This document shows positions 24,561-39,309 of a stretch of 64,000 nucleotides of DNA, piece after piece. Below the pieces are notes generated by a model, which made no database searches, had not been told where the DNA came from, and saw only the letters and a list, made by a program, of their open reading frames with translations. Origin of the DNA: Petrolisthes cinctipes (Eukaryota > Arthropoda > Malacostraca > Decapoda > Porcellanidae); assembly GCA_033782935.1 (NCBI GenBank), contig JAWQEG010000627.1:1-64000 (forward strand), written 5' to 3'. Within the stretch, counting starts at the first letter, position 1, and each line of letters starts with the position of its first letter. The translations under genes and the position numbers were made by a program.

Positions 24561-27528
24561 ACGTACGGCGAGGCAGTCACAATTATTATAACAACAATGA
24601 GAGCACATTTATAAGTTTCAACAGCAGTCGGCAGGCTGGCGGAAATTTTTAATTTTAAATGGGAAAATCAAACATCTTAATTAGTAAAATTATCTTTCGC
24701 ATTATCATGTACCACAGCACACAAATGGGCACTAATGCAAAGGAAAATATAGCCACGAATCCCATGTAAGAATACTGTACCAATAATTAGTACAGTATAT
24801 ATATTATGGGGCAAGAGGTAATTTTCCAGGACCACTAGAGACCCTCAATGGTCACAATATCAACAAAATCATAGTCTCCCTAAAAGATAATTGCAAGCGT
24901 CTTCAACTTGTTCTAAAAAAACATCCCCATATTACCATTTATCCCCAAGTGATGAAGAGTTCAAAGCAAGTTAGTTACACTATATCTCCAGACTGTACCA
25001 TATATATTTTTTTTTTTTTCAAAAATAAGAAACACTGCTACCAGTATAACCACCTAGGAAATGATTGATGAAGGTTGAGAAACTTATCAGGGGATTTAAA
25101 CTGTTTGTCTCCTTAAAGAAACCATAATGAAAAGGCATTCTCATGACACATCCACACAAATATAATGTATAATACAAATATACAGTACTGTATGGTACAT
25201 ACTGGTGTACTGTATATATAAATATTCATACAATTAAAGTATCACACACACTTTAAGATATTACGTTGATATTATTCATAATGCAAGACAGCAAAGATAA
25301 TTTTCTTAAAACACTCCAGCAATGAAAATTTTGACTACAAGGAGAAAACATTGTTCTTTCACATTATCTACTATTGTAATAAAGTTCCAAGTTTCTCTAG
25401 ACTTTGTTACACTTCTTCCTGTTTAATGTATTGTACAGTACATTAGTGACAATGCTTTTTGGAAAAATCCACTGTAATAACAATAGAAGCACATACAGCA
25501 GTGTACTGTCCTGTATACCAGATGGTTTAGAAACATTGTTCTGTATACTGAATCATTATAGCATAATGGTATATTGTGCAAATTCATCATATAATATTAT
25601 GTGTTCACATAATACCACTGTGGTGATACCTGGTTCCATTTTCACATAAATCATAAAAGTCAAATGAGGAAATTGTGCCAGAAAAATAAAATTGTATATA
25701 AAATCATTAATTTCTTTACATGGTACAGTACTGTACTTTGTACTAAATCAACTACAGTCATAACCAGAAGTCCTGGTGGCTCTCTTGTTAGATATTGCAC
25801 TCTGTTATTCATAATATCACAAACAGACTAAAATGCCATTTCACATCCATCATAATCACGGTTCTTAGGACCATATTCAACAACATTCATGGTGCATACG
25901 ATGGCTCCATAGAAAACCAATAGAGCCGTCATACTGGTACCACGCCATCGATTGCACCATGAATGTTCTTTCATCCGGCCCTTAGTTATGCAGAAGGAGC
26001 AAGCGAGTCTCATTCATATTAAAAATCTAGAAGGTTGAGATCAGACAGGTAAGGCAGAGTTTGAGAGCAAACAAGAGAGGCAACAAGAACTTTTGGTGGT
26101 GACTCTACAGCTGTGGATACGATTTCTTTCCCATGTTTGGCATTCTGAGGAGATGGAATGAATGTCAAGCCACCTGAGTCATGGTGTTTAACTGTGTGTA
26201 ATTCAGGCCCAGTGGATCCAATTTTATAGCAAAACACAAACATCATCTTCATGGCAAGAGGTGCCATATGGCAGCAAATCAGAATGCTGAGGCAAATGTT
26301 AAAATTAAATGGAAAGGAAGATGATTTGGGAATGTTAGATTATTATACTGTAAGTCTGGTAAAGAACTGGTATCTACAACTGTACACTGTACAGTATATG
26401 ATTTTTCTGTGGACATCCTCTTTATGTCATTACACCTATTCCTGCATCATTACCACTAAGTCAAAATATTTGCAGGTATTACAAGTGCACCTCTGCCAAT
26501 GTAACACACATTAAAACACTGTAAAAATATATTAGTACTTCAGCTTGTACACAATAAATATTTTAGTCTACATTGTTAAATATCATTATGATTGTAATAT
26601 ATATCAAACTAATTTGTTACTCCAGTTCCATGGCATATCCCTGTTTCTCATGACATTTTTGAGAGCTGGTACAGTACTTTACAATCATGCACTCATAACT
26701 AATGTTTCCTATAATTATCATGCAGTCCACTTTTGTGTGTGTCATCCTTCATACTCTTGTACACACATAATAAATATCAATTCATGAAAATTCTTACATT
26801 AAATGTCCAAATAGCAAATATATCTGAACCCCATATGCTTTGAGGTGGTATCAACAAATATGAAACCCTAATGTGCTGAAGCATCACCCACCAAATTGAT
26901 GTTTGTATGCTTGTGGCCTCTAATTGATGTCTTCAAGAACCCAGTGGCTCTCAACAGCAATTTCGTCTCAAATTCCCTAGATCACAATTCTTTTCTAGAG
27001 ATATGGAAAAAAATTGAGGGAGGATATTCTCAACCTACTCGTGCCTTCTCATAATGTTCCTCTATATTACTCAGAGAGGGGTTATGTGTGTTTGTGTTAG
27101 GGTGACTTTACTTGCACAAACACTGGCAACTCATGGACACCTTACAAGGGTATGAGCATGCAGTTTTACCTCCATTAACGCATGAAATTGCTTCCGCAAC
27201 CTACTGCAACTGAGTTAAAGAAATTTTGCAATAATAGGAGTCTTGATAACCCCAATTTTTTACCACAAATAAGCCCCAAATCCACCTGTACTTGCAACTC
27301 ATTAATGCACTACGAGAAGTACTGTACTGTAGATAAAATTATACATGACTATAACAATAATACATGTATAAAGCAAAATCACAACTTTATTTACCATTAG
27401 TCAGGAGCAAAGCTGGCTTTGTTGCTACACAAAATTCTCAACATCCACTGCATTCTGAACACTTTGCACTTCATCCTCCATTTGCTCTTCTTTTTGCTAT
27501 AGTTTGGCTTCTTGCTAATGTGAAGCAG
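24561..27528. other. Gene-free AT-rich stretch
   Basis: Dense in TACAGTACTGTA-like phrases (for example 25187, 25433, 25727). Short reading frames here lack recognisable domains. It contains one family-B hairpin at 25869. Confidence 0.5.
25869..25980. mobile_element. Hairpin MITE, family B (copy 1)
   Basis: GACCATATTCAACAACATTC and GATGGCTCCATAG on the left pair with GCACCATGAATGTTCTTTC and CATCCGGCC on the right. Five-base direct repeats CTTAG flank it (25864-25868, 25981-25985). 112 bp. Confidence 0.72.
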
Positions 27529-27860
27529 GGGAGGTGGCCGAGTGGTTAGTGTTCTGGACTCGCAACCTAGAGGTCGGGAGATCGATCCTCTTAGGTGAGG
27601 GCCTGAGAATATTTACTCTTCCGATTTGAGTTTCAGGCACTAACTATAAGGCCACCGAACGTCATAAAACACCCTCGCTGGTACCATAACAGCTGCAGTA
27701 TTTGGGAATTACCCTCACTTCCCTCCCTCTGTGGCTGGGTACCAGTTCGGAAATCGTGACGTGTGTGTGTGTGAGTAACAGTTGGCCTGGGCCACGGTAA
27801 CGGGCTTGATGAAGCCTATGTCCAGTGTCGGAACATATAAAAAAAAATAAAAAAAAAGCA
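27529..27860 (+). mobile_element. tRNA-derived SINE
   Basis: The head contains a box A-like GTGGCCGAGTGGTTA (tRNA-Ser-like) and a box B-like GGTCGGGAGATCGATCC about 45 bases on. A roughly 230-bp unrelated body follows, then an A-rich tail (about 27837-27858). That order is the SINE architecture transcribed by RNA polymerase III and mobilised by LINE enzymes. No clear target duplication was found. It is not a functional tRNA: the acceptor stem does not close. Confidence 0.72.
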
Positions 27861-28099
27861 TGTGATGATTGTCTGTCAGTGCCGCTGCACTTTCTATGTG
27901 CATGATACTGTTGATGTTGACAACAATGATAATCTGGTTGATCACATCATGACATCTGGAAAAGGTAGGTTGATCTCAGAGTTAATTTTCTTCTAAATTT
28001 TTACATGACTCAGGACCTGTAAAAGGGAAGTTGTGAATGGTTCACTTGGTAGTACTCTCCCTTTCTTCCTCTTGCTGGCCTTAATTCTCCCTTTCCGTA

Positions 28100-28285
28100 T
28101 CACAGCTCAACATCTGCCACAATGGTGTCAGAAGGAACAACCCTGGTGTCCTTGGCAACTTCCATCACTTCCTCCAATGTCATTTCTTCAAAGCCAGATA
28201 ACACATTAGTTACAGAGTTAGCAGCAGAAAAAGAGTCAACAAACTTCTGAACCTTGTAGACATGGCCCTGACAAGGGCACAGCAC
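28100..28285 (-). other. Short frame, possible decayed transposase piece
   Basis: A 61-codon frame containing SGFEEMTLEEVMEVAKDT. Its style is reminiscent of C-terminal regions of pogo/Tigger-type transposases, but the match is short and no catalytic block is visible nearby. Function unassigned. Confidence 0.2.
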
Positions 28286-31200
28286 GAGTGGATGCCATTA
28301 TCATCATCTTTGTTTTGCATCCTTCCTTTCCCATTATACTGGGATTTGACGTGTGATGGCTCTCTTCCACTGCTCTCTGTTCATTGCCAAATCCTTCCCT
28401 ACACCCAACTCTTCCATGTTTTGCCTGACAGCTCCTCCAAGTCTGGCTTGATTCTGCATGGCAAAGTTAAGTTGAGCTTTACCTGTATGGATACAAACTG
28501 TTCCATACAAAAAATCGTGCAGGAAAAGTTTTATCACAAAAAAGAATGAGATATTCCTCCCACAAAACTGTACTGTATTACATGAGAAAGGTGCAGCCAA
28601 AATGAGCTTTAACAGAGGTATGACGGTCCCCAACATGTACTGTACTGTAGCAAGACATGCAACGTGCCTCCATAAACATTGAAAAATCATATGAATTTAT
28701 ATCATACGACATCTCTCCATACATGGATTTTCTACACTACTAAGCACAAGACTCTGTCATGACTAGAATTCAAGTCACCCGTAATCCGTCTATTACCCTA
28801 AATGTCAAAGCTCCTGCTGCTGTGTTATGATGAGGAGTGCACAGGAGATGAAGGTGTTACCATGCGGCCATGGGTGCTCCACTAAATACAATTGTGACAT
28901 ACTGTACATCAAGAGTTGTCTTCATGTGATCATAAAGGTTCTGAATCAACTCAAGATTCATAATTCTGCTTTACCTTTTAGGAAGAAATGCGTAATACAT
29001 GTAGTACAAAAAAATATCCACTCCATGAAGGTTTTCATATTTCACAAGTAGCATTGTTCTCATGGGCTATATATTGTATGGGCTGGATGAAGAAGCTTAT
29101 CAACATTGGGCATAGCATTGAGAATTAAAGCGAGCGAGAGCAACTACACCCCCAGCCTGGCCCCGAGTAGCACAACAATCAATTTCCAGAGGCATCTTCA
29201 ATAACAGGCACTCCAAGCCAATAAAAAGTACTATAAATTTATATATCCTTGTAGCTTGCCTAATATACCCATTTCATTAAAGGACAGTGTTCTGCCAAAA
29301 TTTTACACAAATCATTTGCCCTAGATGGCTTAAGAAATTACTGACAGTTATTAATGGCTGGTGAAGGATAGTACAGTACTAGGACTGCCTGCTCAATGAC
29401 TGGAAAGGAAGATCAAAAATATTAATGGCAGTGCACCACCTATGGTCATGTTAATAAATTATTCCACCTGAGTAGGCATCAGTGAGAAAGGATAGCAAAC
29501 TTTACTGAAAGAATTAGGAAAGGAGGGATTATTGACAACTTGAAAGTGATTAACTCCAAAACAAAAATGCCTGTGAGAACAAATAGATAAAAGTAACATT
29601 GTACATTCTTCTGCCATGGCTACCCTCTATTGGGGATTTTCCTACCTCAGAGACATTGACTTAACATTTAGGTTATATTATGCTATTGGAAATTATTATA
29701 CTGTATACCTACATACTGTAAGAAATTTAGTTAGTGTGAATCATGACTAAATACAACAGGTTTATAATTCTGCTAAAATGGTACAGTACTGCATTAATTA
29801 TTTTGATGTACTTTATTTCATTCTGCAAAATTGCATGCCACACAATTTATGCATATCACCTGACAAGTACTGTAAATCCCAATTCCCTGGCTCAATACCA
29901 TCACATTCAATATTCTACACACCATGGCATTAGTTCTTTATGGGAGGTGGGGCATGTAAAAAGTTACTAGTTGGGAAATTCTTGCATCATACCTGTGTGG
30001 TAATCAATGTAACACAAACAAGCACAGGTATATACAGAGTGAAGAAGGGAAATGGTGTTGCAAGAGGAACTAATACTGCAATACTAGTGCCAGGTCAGAA
30101 AGGTCATGCAGCACTAACATGATTAAAGGAAACAAACATGGAACAAAAACTAACAACTATGGTAGGAAACAAAGAAAGACAATGAAAATGAGTATGGAAG
30201 AGGAATATATGAGAAAGAAGGAAATCAAGGAGGAATATAGTATTCAAGGAAGTTGTGTAGTGACTACAAATTGTATCTGTATGGATGTATTGTATAATTT
30301 GGAAATGACTGATCTACCTCCAACTGCTTAGGTAAGGTGAGTATGGGTACAGGCCATTTATCAATCACATAATTTGTTTCATCATAGTCTGAAAGCAAAG
30401 TTAACAAAATACTTTTTTTATTGACATTACAGTACACACAAGAGATTATTGGAAACTACTCTGCCATGGCCACTCCCTTGGAAGAGGATAGAGAAGGTTA
30501 CCGGAAGGAAAAAAGTAATACTGTACAGCAGTACCAATTTTGTGTTAACGCTATTTTGACTATTTTTCGATTATATGTGCAAATATATTCCAACAAATCA
30601 GGTCATACAGGCCATATAACCATAGTGAGGTTGGTAACATTTCCAATAAAAGGTTTGCACACAACAATGACAAGTCTTGAACTCACAGCTTTACTGTATG
30701 GACATGTGACAATTGATCTGAGGATGAAAGATCACTCTAGGCCAGGAAGGCTCTGTATGATGGACCTTTACTACACTGTCTACATCTCCCGACAATACCC
30801 CTACCCTACCCCTTATGGGGGAACATGTGACAAAAATGCTACCAATGCACTAACTAGTGTCCAATATCTATAAGGATGCTTCAATCCAGGTAAGGTTGAT
30901 AGAGATGCCTGGTACTAATGCTGCCTCTTTTTTTATTACTGTACTGAGCTGGACACCAGACCTTGATATGGAGGTACTATTGGGAAGGTTTCATAGTCTA
31001 GCATAGATATTTTGAATATGATTCAAAGAACATAATTTTGCTCCAAGTACAAGCTGTACATATACAACACATTTGTTCCAAATACTTTTTATGAAACTTT
31101 AGCAGCATATAATTGAATACTGTAAGCAGTATGAATTATGGTTAAAACTTTTTAAAGAAACTACAATAAGCAGTTTTCACTCATTTTCACAGCACATCAC

Positions 31201-31844
31201 ATTTCATATCTTTGAAGTGCAACTGCCTTTAACTTACTGTACTTGGGTTACTAATTGTATTGGATGTTTGAATAATTCAAATCATCATCTGAAATTAACT
31301 TTTAGTTAAATTATCTTAGATAATTTTTCAAGGTATTTAGTAGGTTTCACATTCAAATTTAATGCTTGACATTTATCATCCCAGCAAATTTTTTTTTACT
31401 GTTTCAGTGTCTCCTGCCAAAATGTTTTACTCGCCACATTCAAACTCCTCAAGCTGCAAGTTCAGTCATCATCAATACTGTAATTACTTCACTTGAGCTT
31501 TACACTGCTTCATCTCAATATTTTACTGTCACTAACATAATGTACCTAATCAAAGAAACCCCTCAGAGCCAAAGCCCATAGTATTGTACTGTTGATCCAA
31601 GACCAACATTAATGTTACACTAGTCCCAGGCACCTCAGACCATGTGACACTAACTAGTATATATTTTATCATTATTATAATGGAACCGAACGTCAAACTC
31701 GAGGGATTTTTGGCATGATGGCAAGTATGAGTGGTAGGGGGAAAATAGTGAACAAATTCATGTCAGAAGGATGTCTGACAAACTTTTGTAGTCTGTCTTA
31801 TATTTAAGATACATTTTAAACTGCTCCTCTTTTTCAGGAATTTG

Positions 31845-32060
31845 CCTTCCAGTGTTAAAATGGGAGATGCAATGACTAAATAGTCAGTGTTGCTGACTGT
31901 AAGGCTGTCAGTTTGTCCTGTCCAGGATTCAAATCTAGGCAAGGACACTCACCACAAGTCGACTTAGCCTTTTGTCCACCCTTATGAGGATAATTTACAA
32001 AATGAGTATCATTTATAACATCTAGGGAAGGTACAATTATAAGAGTCTTATCATCCACAA
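31845..32060 (+). mobile_element. Decayed SINE-like segment
   Basis: ATGACTAAATAGTCAGTGTT (box A-like) is followed by CCAGGATTCAAATCTAGGC (box B-like). It resembles a mutated tRNA-derived head. The body continues to about 32060 without a clear tail. Confidence 0.35.
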
Positions 32061-35000
32061 CAAAATACGACCTGGGGAGTGATAGCCAAAAAAGCCCTAT
32101 CTGTGCTGGTTGCTGATGTAGGTTGGGAGTGAGTATGTCAGGTGTGTAGAATGCATGTTTGTGTGTGTATGGCTATGTTCGTATGTCTATGAAGAGTCCC
32201 TGTACAGTATATGTTATCAATGATATCTCATCAGGGTGCCAATATATGAAATGTATGTAATATTATACTACCTAATCCCACTTAAATGTCTGGTCTACGG
32301 TTTGACTGAATTTCAGGCGATCTGGGACCATGGGAGCTCCAGGAACGGGTAACTAAGATGATGCAGTGGTCTTGTATCCTCCCAGGATAATAGGTTACAT
32401 AACCCCTCTACAGCCTCAAAGGCCAATATAATGGAGATGATCACTACAGCCAGCAGGCAACATAAGTTATGTCTCCTATGAAGCCACGAATAAGCAGATA
32501 TTAACTGCAATATAAACATGTAGGTTCAGATTCAGTTTGCTATTAACATATTGCACTGCAAAGGAAAATGGGCTAGTCAAACTACAAATTGGGTTATATA
32601 TAGGGTAAAAGGGAGGTAATGGACAAGAAATGCACAAGAGGTGTTCAAGAGAGAATGTAGGGGACTCAAAGTCTGTCAAAGAGGAAGGTTGGCCAAGGGT
32701 AGAGACAGAAGGGCCAGCTGTCGAGAAGCTTGAAACCAGGGGCAATTAGGAGATACCGTACCATGACCTGAAACTCGCCGGCACTGACAGAGAGGAGGAA
32801 CACCTCCACTCCATCAAGAAGTCATGAGTGACTCTAGTGTAACCAAGCTGCATGCGAGCCAAGGCTATTTCCCACCTTCTACTACGGTGTGGAGAGAATT
32901 ACGAGGGGATGACAGAACATTTATTTGCTTGCAATTTGTTGGTAGTGACTGATAATTCAGTCAAATAGTAATAACACCAAAGTAATGGGTTAAAAAGTTC
33001 AAATGATTCTACTCTTATCCTTGAATCAGTCTTTTTGACAGGCAGCACAGTACTGTATTGTACAATAACAAAAATACTGTATGACTCATACTCAGCAGCA
33101 AAACTGAAAGTGACATTAAATATAAAGAGAAACTTTAAAAGATCTTTCCAACATTTGGGTATCTTGACATCTGTGTAGTTTCCACAAAGAAACTTTTGAG
33201 TAATGTTGCTGTGCAGGGGTTAGAAGCCTTACATCATTGAATCATGAACCTGCTGAACTTCGCCAATTTGTCAGCTAGTCAACAACAAATTATAATACTG
33301 TATGGCATCGGTGTTGATGATGATGGGACATCCTCATTACCTGCTCTGGATGATGAACAAATCATGAGAACATAGTAAAATTTCTATATAAAAACAATGT
33401 AGAGTGACTCCATATACTGTAGTACCTTATATGAAGCATTTGAGAGAAAATGAAAATTTTCAAATCTTGTGCTGGGCTACTCTATCTAGTCAGCAAACCT
33501 TTCAATACTAGTAGAAGTATAATGATTTTAACTCTGGCCTCTGCCAGGCAACAGTAGCCATACTTAAGTTACATATTTTTGCAAAGTAGGCCTAATACTC
33601 AAGCTCGTAATTCTATAAGTTTAGGTCGTAGATGATATAATTCAACTAATGCCAAATAATTTCCAACAATGGAGGAAAAACCCATTTTCCTATGATTAAG
33701 TAAATACAAAGTGTAATACCTGGTAAAGCACTATGAGGCTATCTCACTGTACCACAAAACAAGATGAACACTATTCAGACATCAACCTAGCCCGAGTGTT
33801 ATGGTAACCCGTATTCCATAGCCATAAGCAAATCATTTTATAAATAGCAGATTTTCTTGCCTAGAAAAAAGCACTCCTTGAGTCCAAAGGGTAAAAGTTA
33901 TATCAATTAACTATGAAAAGTTGTACAGGTCTTAAGTACAGTACTGTAATATACCATCCTTGGAGTGACCTACAATGGTGTAAATTGTCAAAGGAAAACC
34001 ACTGCCTTCCATGGGCTATTCATTATGACTGTACTATACTTTGATAAGCCTGTTCACAGACCCATTTTTGCTTTGGATTTATTATGTCAGTTAGCACAGC
34101 AATGTTTATGATGACTTAGCTTAAAAAAGCAAATTATCTTGTTCAGTACTTCATTTTATAAATGTTTTTCTGACCTCTATGGGGACAATGCTTCTCATGC
34201 AAACTCCTGGCCACCATATCCAGCAAAGTAAATGCCTTCATTAATATGTCAAAGTGGCAAGATGAATATTAAATATTTAAATTCTCTTTTAAAGGTAACT
34301 TCCTTGAAAAGTATTAGTATTAGTACAGGAATCATTCTCCTGTCCTAAGTACTAAATTCATGTAAAAAGATTATAAATCTATTCATACTTCAATCACACC
34401 TGGAAACTGACATACATTCAACTAATTGTTTATCATTCACACTGCTCAGAGAAGTGTCACAGTTTCTCACCCATATTGGCTGACCATCAGGTAAACAAAG
34501 TTTTTCTCTCTGAAAGTTGGCTGAGTATGAAGGTCATTCTGCAACATTTATATTGGGGCCAATTTCACGTGTCTATACTACTGTTTTAAAGACCAGAACT
34601 CAAGAATAAAAATAATATAATTAATCTGATTAAAAAACAAAGTAGCAACCATAATCAATGCACCATATTATAGATGTGTAATGTGTCTGGAGGTAATAAT
34701 GGTTGAAAATGTGTGGTTAGAGAAATCCTTAATTAAATAGCAGGAATGACTGTGAAAATAGCCCAAAGTATTGCAAACTGGGATATTATTTTGTCAAAAT
34801 ATGTACAGTACTGAAATGTCAACTGAAGTGGGTAAGAAATTATGGATCACAACTGTACAAAATTTCTGGGATATTATGCCTGTGAATTCCACGGTCAATT
34901 AGTTAGTGAACTGATACACCAATGTTAATAAAATATTTTCTCCAGGAGAAACAGATTTTAGTGAAAATTATTTCTACTTCAGGAATAAGTTTCACATGGT

Positions 35001-35104
35001 ATTGTCATTTTTTTTTTGTTCTTTGAACAAAATTTAATTACTACTGATCAGCACTCCCTCACTAATTAAACTGAATTTTTCCTATACAGTACAAGGAAAT
35101 GGCT

Positions 35105-35261
35105 GTTAAGGGGAGTAAGTATTCAGTAAAATGTTGCCTAAGGATTCCTCAAAACTAAAACAAAACAACAAAGCACCTTAAAAGATATGGCAGGTTTTGT
35201 GGCAAAGTTAGAGGAGAATCAGTATCCTCCAATTCATTGACCTCATCTTCCTCCCCCTTAC
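35105..35261. mobile_element. Hairpin MITE, family A (copy)
   Basis: Left TTAAGGGGAG and AAGGATTCCTCAAAACTA. Right GCAAAGTTAGAGGAGAATCA, GTATCCTCCAATTC and CCCCCTTA. About 157 bp. Confidence 0.65.
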
Positions 35262-35984
35262 GTCAGCAAAATTAAATAAACTTCATCCACACAGATCTTC
35301 CTTTCTTGCTCTCTCTCTCTCTCTCTTTCTCTCTTGACTCATGACAGAAGTGGGTCGAGACAGAGGAATGACCATTAGCTTTATTAGCAATGTTCAGAAA
35401 TGTCCACAAACTACAATACACACACCAAACTTAATAATTAAAGTAATGTATGGACTACTTCATGAACCCACCTGTAAACATATATTTCACAGACAGACTG
35501 CCTACAATGAACACCAATTATGGGAGAGGCCTAAATTTACTTAAAAGCATCCCCTTTAATGGTATTTATTTTATGCAAACCTCATACTCCTTAAAACTAA
35601 AGTAATATTGGTAATTCAAAGTTCTAGATGTACCTTGTACATTATGAATATGAATCACCAAAAGTACTCATTTAGAGTGAAAAGTAATGAGACAAAGCAA
35701 GAATCTAAGTTCCTGCTCTTTCTATACTACAAAATTCCAACACATTTGCATCTATATTCTCAAAACTGAATACAATATACTATAAGAAACAAATAATCTT
35801 AATCAGCAAAATGCATATTGCTAGCTGCTAAACCTAATTTTCACTGCAACATACACCACACCATAGAACAATAAAAAGAAAAAAGAAAGCAATTACAATA
35901 AACCCTTTATAAGTCAACTTTCAAATAATCAGAATTGCATATTACAGTAGTTGGCAAAGCAAACACTAAAAATAAAAACAACAA

Positions 35985-35988
35985 TAAT

Positions 35989-36020
<32 letters not shown>

Positions 36021-36043
36021 AGTAATATATAATAATAATAATA

Positions 36044-36077
<34 letters not shown>

Positions 36078-36110
36078 TTAATAATAATAATAATAATAAT
36101 TAAATACATA
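35985..36110. repeat. (AAT)n microsatellite
   Basis: Interrupted ATA/AAT trinucleotide array of about 125 bases. Confidence 0.93.
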
Positions 36111-39100
36111 GAATAGTAAAATAATAAAAACAAAAGACTATCAGTAAAATTACAACGTAGTTAGCTATGAGGACTTATACCAAAAAGTATTGACTACTGG
36201 CATCACAATATAATGTCTTGGTTTAACTTGATGTCCTAAGCAATACCCAATATGTCAGGAATTTTGTGGTAGATGTTAGCAGGCATGCTATGCTGCATCT
36301 TGACACTTCTCTTCCCGTGTCCTAGTTTACCTCCCTTGGAGGAGCACAAGAATACGTCAGAAGACCAGATTCATCAGCAGTACTAGAGCTTCTGTTGTGC
36401 CGACTTATAGAGGGCTTATTACCTTTTAAAATACATTTGCGTCAGTGTATGCAGAAGTACATTTTTATATCTTTATAAAAACATGTTAGCTGTAACCCCT
36501 TAGTTATGTGAAATAACTATTACACAAGTAGTGTTCTCAAAATATACAAGAAATTTACAGTTTTATTAAGTATACAGTAATACTTTATACTATAGTGAAT
36601 GAGGCATTAAAACATTTTACCAATAAGAACATATTATGGTATCCATGTTCTTCTATTCTGAAAATTTCAGCCTATCATGATGCTTACCAAGACCAAGCAT
36701 ATACCAAAAGAACTGTGAACAGATAAAAATGCTTCAAGAAGTAACTACACAAAACAGAAATTCCCTTTGCATAAATCCTGAAGTACATTTTCCCTAGGTT
36801 CTGACAGGCAGATACCAAACTTACAGCTAACAATGCACACAAGAGTACATTATAGTACAGTACTCAATGGGTATAACACACCAGCAAACTATAGGATAAA
36901 AATTTTTCCAACAAAACAAACACTTACCATGACAGAATCCTACTTTGGGCACAGATTTGACAGAGGTTCCCAAAATGTTGCTGGTAAGTATACATTTTTA
37001 TGCTTACAGTTCATTCTGGTTTAGAGAAATCATTATCCTCTAATTTGCCAACTGTATTTATACCTTCTTAACACTTTCATGCTATGTCTTACACATCTCA
37101 TTTGCCAAAAGTCCAGCTGCATAATAGGAAGAAGACAAAAGTTAAGCTGGCTTGGACATTCATAAGGATTATACACACTCCCATCTTGATTGCACATACA
37201 CATCCATACATTAATATTTGACCTTAAATATACATAAATATGTACAGAATCTATGATTATCTTTACATCTCTTGTCCATCTACTCCAACCTCACTTAAAA
37301 CCAGTTTACTTAACCCTTTACTTATAATAGTACAGTACTTAATAGTGACTTTTTCCAGATGATTTTACTCATCACCAGAAAAATCTCCAGCTAATAATAT
37401 TGCTAAATTATTTTTTTCTCTTCACTGATCAGCATTCTGTGTAAAGATAATAACATATGATGTTTACTTTATACAAGGTGTTCCCATGTACCGACGTTAA
37501 CATAAAATTATAGTATAACCTGGGTGCAAGATGATCAGAACACAATGAAGGACAAAGGAGAAGGTGATAGAGAGGAGGGACAGCAAGCACAGAGGAAATA
37601 GATGGAATACCTGTTGATAGTCACTGGGTATTGGAGGATCCATAGGCAAGACTGTGCAGCACCCACATATCAAAATGTTTCAAAAGAGTACACAGCAATG
37701 GAAGTGAGGACATTTTAATTCTTACAAACCTGTTACACCAGAAACAAAATTTGTGCAGATTCACAAAGCATCACCATGATCTCTACCGAAAGTATGACTG
37801 AAAGAAATGTAAATGACCTTTAACCATCCGACTGATACCTTTACCCAAGCACGGAGTATGTAAAATATTTTTTAGCTGTATAATTAACCCTTCTGACAGC
37901 CAATTGCTTTTATATCTTTCTCTAACTAAAACTAGAAATCAACTCCCCTTTTGAAAGGCATACTCTACAGTGCCAAGCAAGAACTACTATGTAGCACAAG
38001 ATTCCTGATCATTCAAACCCACACAACCCTAATCTATGACCCTGAGTGTCAAAGTGCATACCTTTCAGCTACCACAGGAAAACATACCATCCAAGGGTTA
38101 ACTGCATTGTTGAAAAACTGTAGGAGACAACAGCTATTACTGGGTGCTTGATGTCAGAAAGATATATTGAACATATTTTCCTCTGTCTATATCATTAGTA
38201 CTGTATTAGCATCAGCACCAAAACTCTAGTACCAGTCGAGCACTAATTTACTTAAAGCATCTCACCTTTCTACGCTTTGACAACCAAGACAGTTAATATG
38301 ACAACTAATCTCCTACATAGTTGGATGATTTTAAATCAAATGATAAAACATAAGTAGGAAGAAACTCGATTCTGAATGAAGAGAAGATTCCATAATCAAC
38401 GCCCCTCTTTCACAAAATATTAGTCAGCATTTTTTAACTGGTCACATTTCTATGGAGTTGCTGTACAAAACATTACCACAGTTCCAACTATTACTCAACA
38501 TTACCTCTACACTGTAGTCAATTACTAATAACTATTTCTAAAACTCAAAACCCTAAACCTTGATAAGGTCTATTAATTCCTTCAGGATAAGCCAGTATTT
38601 TAAGTCCCATTGCTGATAACAAGAAATGGTATACATAATCGTCCATATAGGCTATTTTTAGTTACAACCCAAATCTTACACTGCTTTCCTCCATGATTTC
38701 CAAATATAACTAAGGGGTTTGAAACTAACATGTTCAAGTACATCATCTCGGCACAAGTCACTGACAGATTACATATGGTGCAAAAATGATCAAACAAAAA
38801 ATCACAGGTAGAGCACTGTAGTTCTTTATACTGTACCAAGTATACTTATGATAATTCAGTTTGGAAATCTCAGAGCCAAAACAGAAAATGCTTGAATACT
38901 TTTGGCTCAAAAATTTGGCAGAGGATCAAAGTTGTCTCAGGAATAGTGATTTGCATTCAATTAAGATTCATGTGTACTACATTCTGCAGCAAAAGTAAAA
39001 TTTCACTGGTATTTAAAGGGTCTGTGATGTCAACCTGTGATGTCAAAGAAAAGCTTAATGGTTCCAGCAATTTACTAACATCACAAACTTCTTTAGTATA

Positions 39101-39209
39101 CTCTTACAGAAATGTTTACTGCTGGATCTGTCCATGCTTAAAATTTATATCTAGTGATATACTGGTTTCCAAGTATGACCTGGAGGTGCCAAAGATTGTT
39201 TGGCTATGT

Positions 39210-39309
39210 AGAGGTTACTGATTATACCAAACAGTGCCATGAAAGACTTCCTCAGTATAGGTGCTGATTTGTGACAATTTGGAAGTCCCAGTAACCTCCA
39301 TTTTACTCA
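39210..39309. mobile_element. Family A-like hairpin, short decayed copy
   Basis: GAGGTTACTGATTATACCAA at the left pairs with TTTGGAAGTCCCAGTAACCT at the right. The outer TTAAGGGG ends are absent. Confidence 0.45.

Larger units (their letters stand above)
27861..35104. other. Large gene-free AT-rich stretch
   Basis: No exon or domain could be supported in over 7 kb. A decayed tRNA-like segment lies at 31840-32060. ACAGTACTGT phrases recur throughout. Confidence 0.45.

Noticed and set aside
26942..26965. CAGTGGCTCTCAAC, like the end of a Charlie-type hAT element
   Set aside because: No inverted partner or 8-bp duplication was found nearby.
27529..27610. Functional tRNA-Ser gene
   Set aside because: Box A and B are present, but the acceptor stem does not close and a long SINE body follows.
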